In this document: positions 62,514 through 64,000 of the stretch, one piece after another
How the letters are laid out: every line of letters starts with the position of its first letter
Numbering within the stretch: the first letter of the stretch is position 1
Assembly (NCBI RefSeq): GCF_024609785.1
Contig: NZ_JANHJQ010000002.1
Location: 62,001 to 126,000, forward strand
Reading direction: 5' to 3'
Origin: Pseudalkalibacillus decolorationis
GTDB lineage: Bacteria; Bacillota; Bacilli; Bacillales; Fictibacillaceae
Length of the DNA: 64,000 nucleotides
The notes under the pieces: model-generated
Database searches by the model: none
Told to the model about the DNA's origin: nothing
Seen by the model: the letters and a program-made list of their open reading frames with translations, nothing else
Program-made: the position numbers and the translations under genes

Positions 62514-62838
62514 CCTATTTTCTACTAAAAAATAAAAGAATCGCCCTTTTTTCTGTATAATTAAGTCACCACAACCCTCACATTACGAGGCCTCTCGAAA
62601 ACAACGATTGAATGGGGCTTAGTTTCAATTGCCCACAACTTAAAGAAATGGGAAATTAACCTTAGACCAAAGCCAATAGAGATAACACAAGACTCAATAT
62701 GGGTCTATTTTTTTCGCCTTTAATCTTTTCTTAAATAAGGAATTAGCATACATTAGCTAATTTAATTCAGAAAACTTTAGGCTAAAAGGGAAAGTAAAGG
62801 GAACCATAAAAATATTCAATTTGATTAGGAGGTCTAAC

Positions 62839-63849
62839 ATGAATGACATACCTTTATCGTCTTCAGAATTAGGCAACATTTGGCAGGCGTATCAAGAAAA
62901 ATCAATGAAGTTGCACTTTCTGGAACACTTTATTGAGAATTCCAACGAGAGTGCAGCAAAGGATATTTTGCAATCTGCTTACAATATTGAATCTAAAAAT
63001 AAAAAAGCCATTGAGGCTATTTTTCAAAATGCTGGTGCTGTGATTCCTGTTGCTTTTACCGAAAAAGATGTATTCAAAAAAGCGCCTCGGCTTTTTGATG
63101 AAAGCTTTGATTTAATGTATATCCGTAATTTGAGTAAAATTTTGATAGGACTTTATGCTCTACACTCGGGAATGTCTTACCGGGAAGACATCTGTGAATT
63201 ATATAAAGACTTTACCTCGGATAGTCAGATGATTTACACCCAAACCACACAATACCTATTAAATAAAGGGGTCTTGCCACGTCCTCCTATCGTTCCTATG
63301 CCGAACAAAGTTGAGTTTGTCGAAGATACAAGTTACACAAATGGCTCGAAATTCTTAGGAAGCAAACGGGTACTTAATACGGTTGAAATTGGCTTAGTGT
63401 ATCAGTCTCTCGAAACAAACATTCTAGGTGTGAAATTGATGACCGGCTTTGCACAGGTAGCTAAGAATTCAGATGCGAAAAAATACTTTCAACGCGGTAA
63501 AGAACTCGCAAAGAAACAAATATCCATCATGAGCGATCTTTTATTAGAAACTGATATACAAGCACCTTCCACTTGGACAGGAATAGTTACTGACTCAACG
63601 ATATCGCCGTTTTCTGACAAAATGATGATGTATAACACAAATTTATTATCGATTTTCGGCTTGGGGAGCAATTCTGTTGGAGCAGCTTTTAGTTTTCGAG
63701 GAGATCTACTTTTAAAAATGGGCCGTATCATGACAAATATATTCGATTTTGCCAAAGATGGAGGGGAAATAATTATAAAAAATGGTTGGATGGAAGAACC
63801 GCCTCAAGCAGCGGACAGAACAAAGTTATCAAAAGGACAGAGCAAATAA
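62839..63849 (+). CDS. DUF3231 family protein
   Basis: 336 residues from ATG 62839 behind AGGAGG (62827-62832). Two tandem helical-bundle halves (about 1-160 and 170-330) typical of DUF3231: LSSSELGNIWQAYQEKSMKLHFLEHFIENSNESAAKDILQ..., AFTEKDVFKKAPRLFDESFDLMYIRNLSKILIGLYALHSGMS, then LNTVEIGLVYQSLETNILGVKLMTGFAQVAKNSDAKKYFQRGKELAKKQISIMSDLLLETDIQAPSTW and PFSDKMMMYNTNLLSIFGLGSNSVGAAFSFRGDLLLKMGRI. Relatives share the four-helix bundle of the spore-coat protein CotF family and occur mainly in endospore formers. Role unknown, perhaps spore associated. The last 150 bp of the window show no gene. Confidence 0.85.
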   Translation: MNDIPLSSSELGNIWQAYQEKSMKLHFLEHFIENSNESAAKDILQSAYNIESKNKKAIEAIFQNAGAVIPVAFTEKDVFKKAPRLFDESFDLMYIRNLSKILIGLYALHSGMSYREDICELYKDFTSDSQMIYTQTTQYLLNKGVLPRPPIVPMPNKVEFVEDTSYTNGSKFLGSKRVLNTVEIGLVYQSLETNILGVKLMTGFAQVAKNSDAKKYFQRGKELAKKQISIMSDLLLETDIQAPSTWTGIVTDSTISPFSDKMMMYNTNLLSIFGLGSNSVGAAFSFRGDLLLKMGRIMTNIFDFAKDGGEIIIKNGWMEEPPQAADRTKLSKGQSK

Positions 63850-64000
63850 TGACAAGATTCGGAAAGGCTTAACTCGTTATCAAATCAATAGTTGCATGGG
63901 GAAAAAGTAGTGAATAGAAGAAAAAAATGAAATAACATCTACAACAACTTGGACGGATAATATGAATCGAAATAATAAGTATGAAAAACTCTTTTGGAGT

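Noticed and set aside
1-64000. CRISPR array, tRNA or rRNA genes
   Set aside because: No regularly spaced direct repeats, no tRNA cloverleaf with CCA end and no rRNA sequence were seen.

Overview
The window looks like chromosomal DNA of a low-GC, endospore-forming Bacillaceae. Pointers are a spore-coat transglutaminase (Tgl), a DUF3231 protein, a proline T-box upstream of proB, the RocR/sigma-54 arginine-ornithine genes, LytST with CstA, strong AGGAGG ribosome sites, frequent TTG/GTG starts and typical Bacillaceae dispersed hairpin repeats. The genus cannot be fixed from sequence alone. No rRNA, tRNA, CRISPR array or replication origin was seen.

Layout: 1-0.8 kb holds the end of a 5'-nucleotidase-like gene and a DUF202 membrane protein. 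0.9-3.0 kb holds relics (a LysR fragment and an aldehyde dehydrogenase broken by several frameshifts) plus an intact YciI-like gene. 3.1-11.4 kb is a catabolic island: BCCT transporter, GntR/FCD regulator with palindromic operators, luciferase-like monooxygenase, AA_synth protein, alpha/beta hydrolase, aldehyde dehydrogenase, FMN reductase and a VOC protein. Its logic fits a two-component flavin oxygenation, then hydrolysis, then aldehyde oxidation, of an unknown substrate. 12.3-22.0 kb is a complete staphylopine-type opine metallophore locus (cntKLM, cntABCDF, cntE-like exporter) under two Zur-type boxes. 22-24.5 kb is a mobile-element graveyard (Tn3 and DDE transposase relics, a LAGLIDADG-type endonuclease gene with a LexA box inside its promoter). 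24.7-28.7 kb holds a sodium symporter with a small partner, a stress-type SDR and a uracil-DNA-glycosylase-like protein. 28.7-32.6 kb is a csbB/gtrA/yfhO three-component glycosylation set. 32.8-35.9 kb holds tgl and T-box-controlled proB. 37-41.5 kb is rocD-gdh with a divergent RocR-type activator, a -24/-12 promoter and upstream activating repeats. 41.6-47.4 kb is a p-aminobenzoyl-glutamate-type utilisation cluster (AbgT, unusual regulator, two M20 amidohydrolases, one frameshifted). 48.4-52.6 kb is cstA with lytST, probably pyruvate uptake and sensing. 53.4-57.6 kb is odhAB. 58-64 kb holds an OsmC-family gene, a TnpB element sitting in a wrecked endonuclease gene, a guanylate-kinase-like protein with an altered P-loop and a DUF3231 protein.

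The most striking observation is at 58011-58496 (minus). An OsmC-family reading frame is interrupted by a single in-frame TGA exactly where the family has its peroxidatic cysteine (GG-Cys-LTGTL). The frame continues intact for 96 more codons, and a GC hairpin of the size and spacing expected for a bacterial SECIS lies just downstream. This is a candidate selenoprotein; the alternative is a recent nonsense mutation. Other points of note are the SOS-type promoter on the LAGLIDADG gene, a dispersed repeat whose insertion can be read against an 'empty' paralogous site, and the TnpB gene with an omega-RNA-like 3' end.
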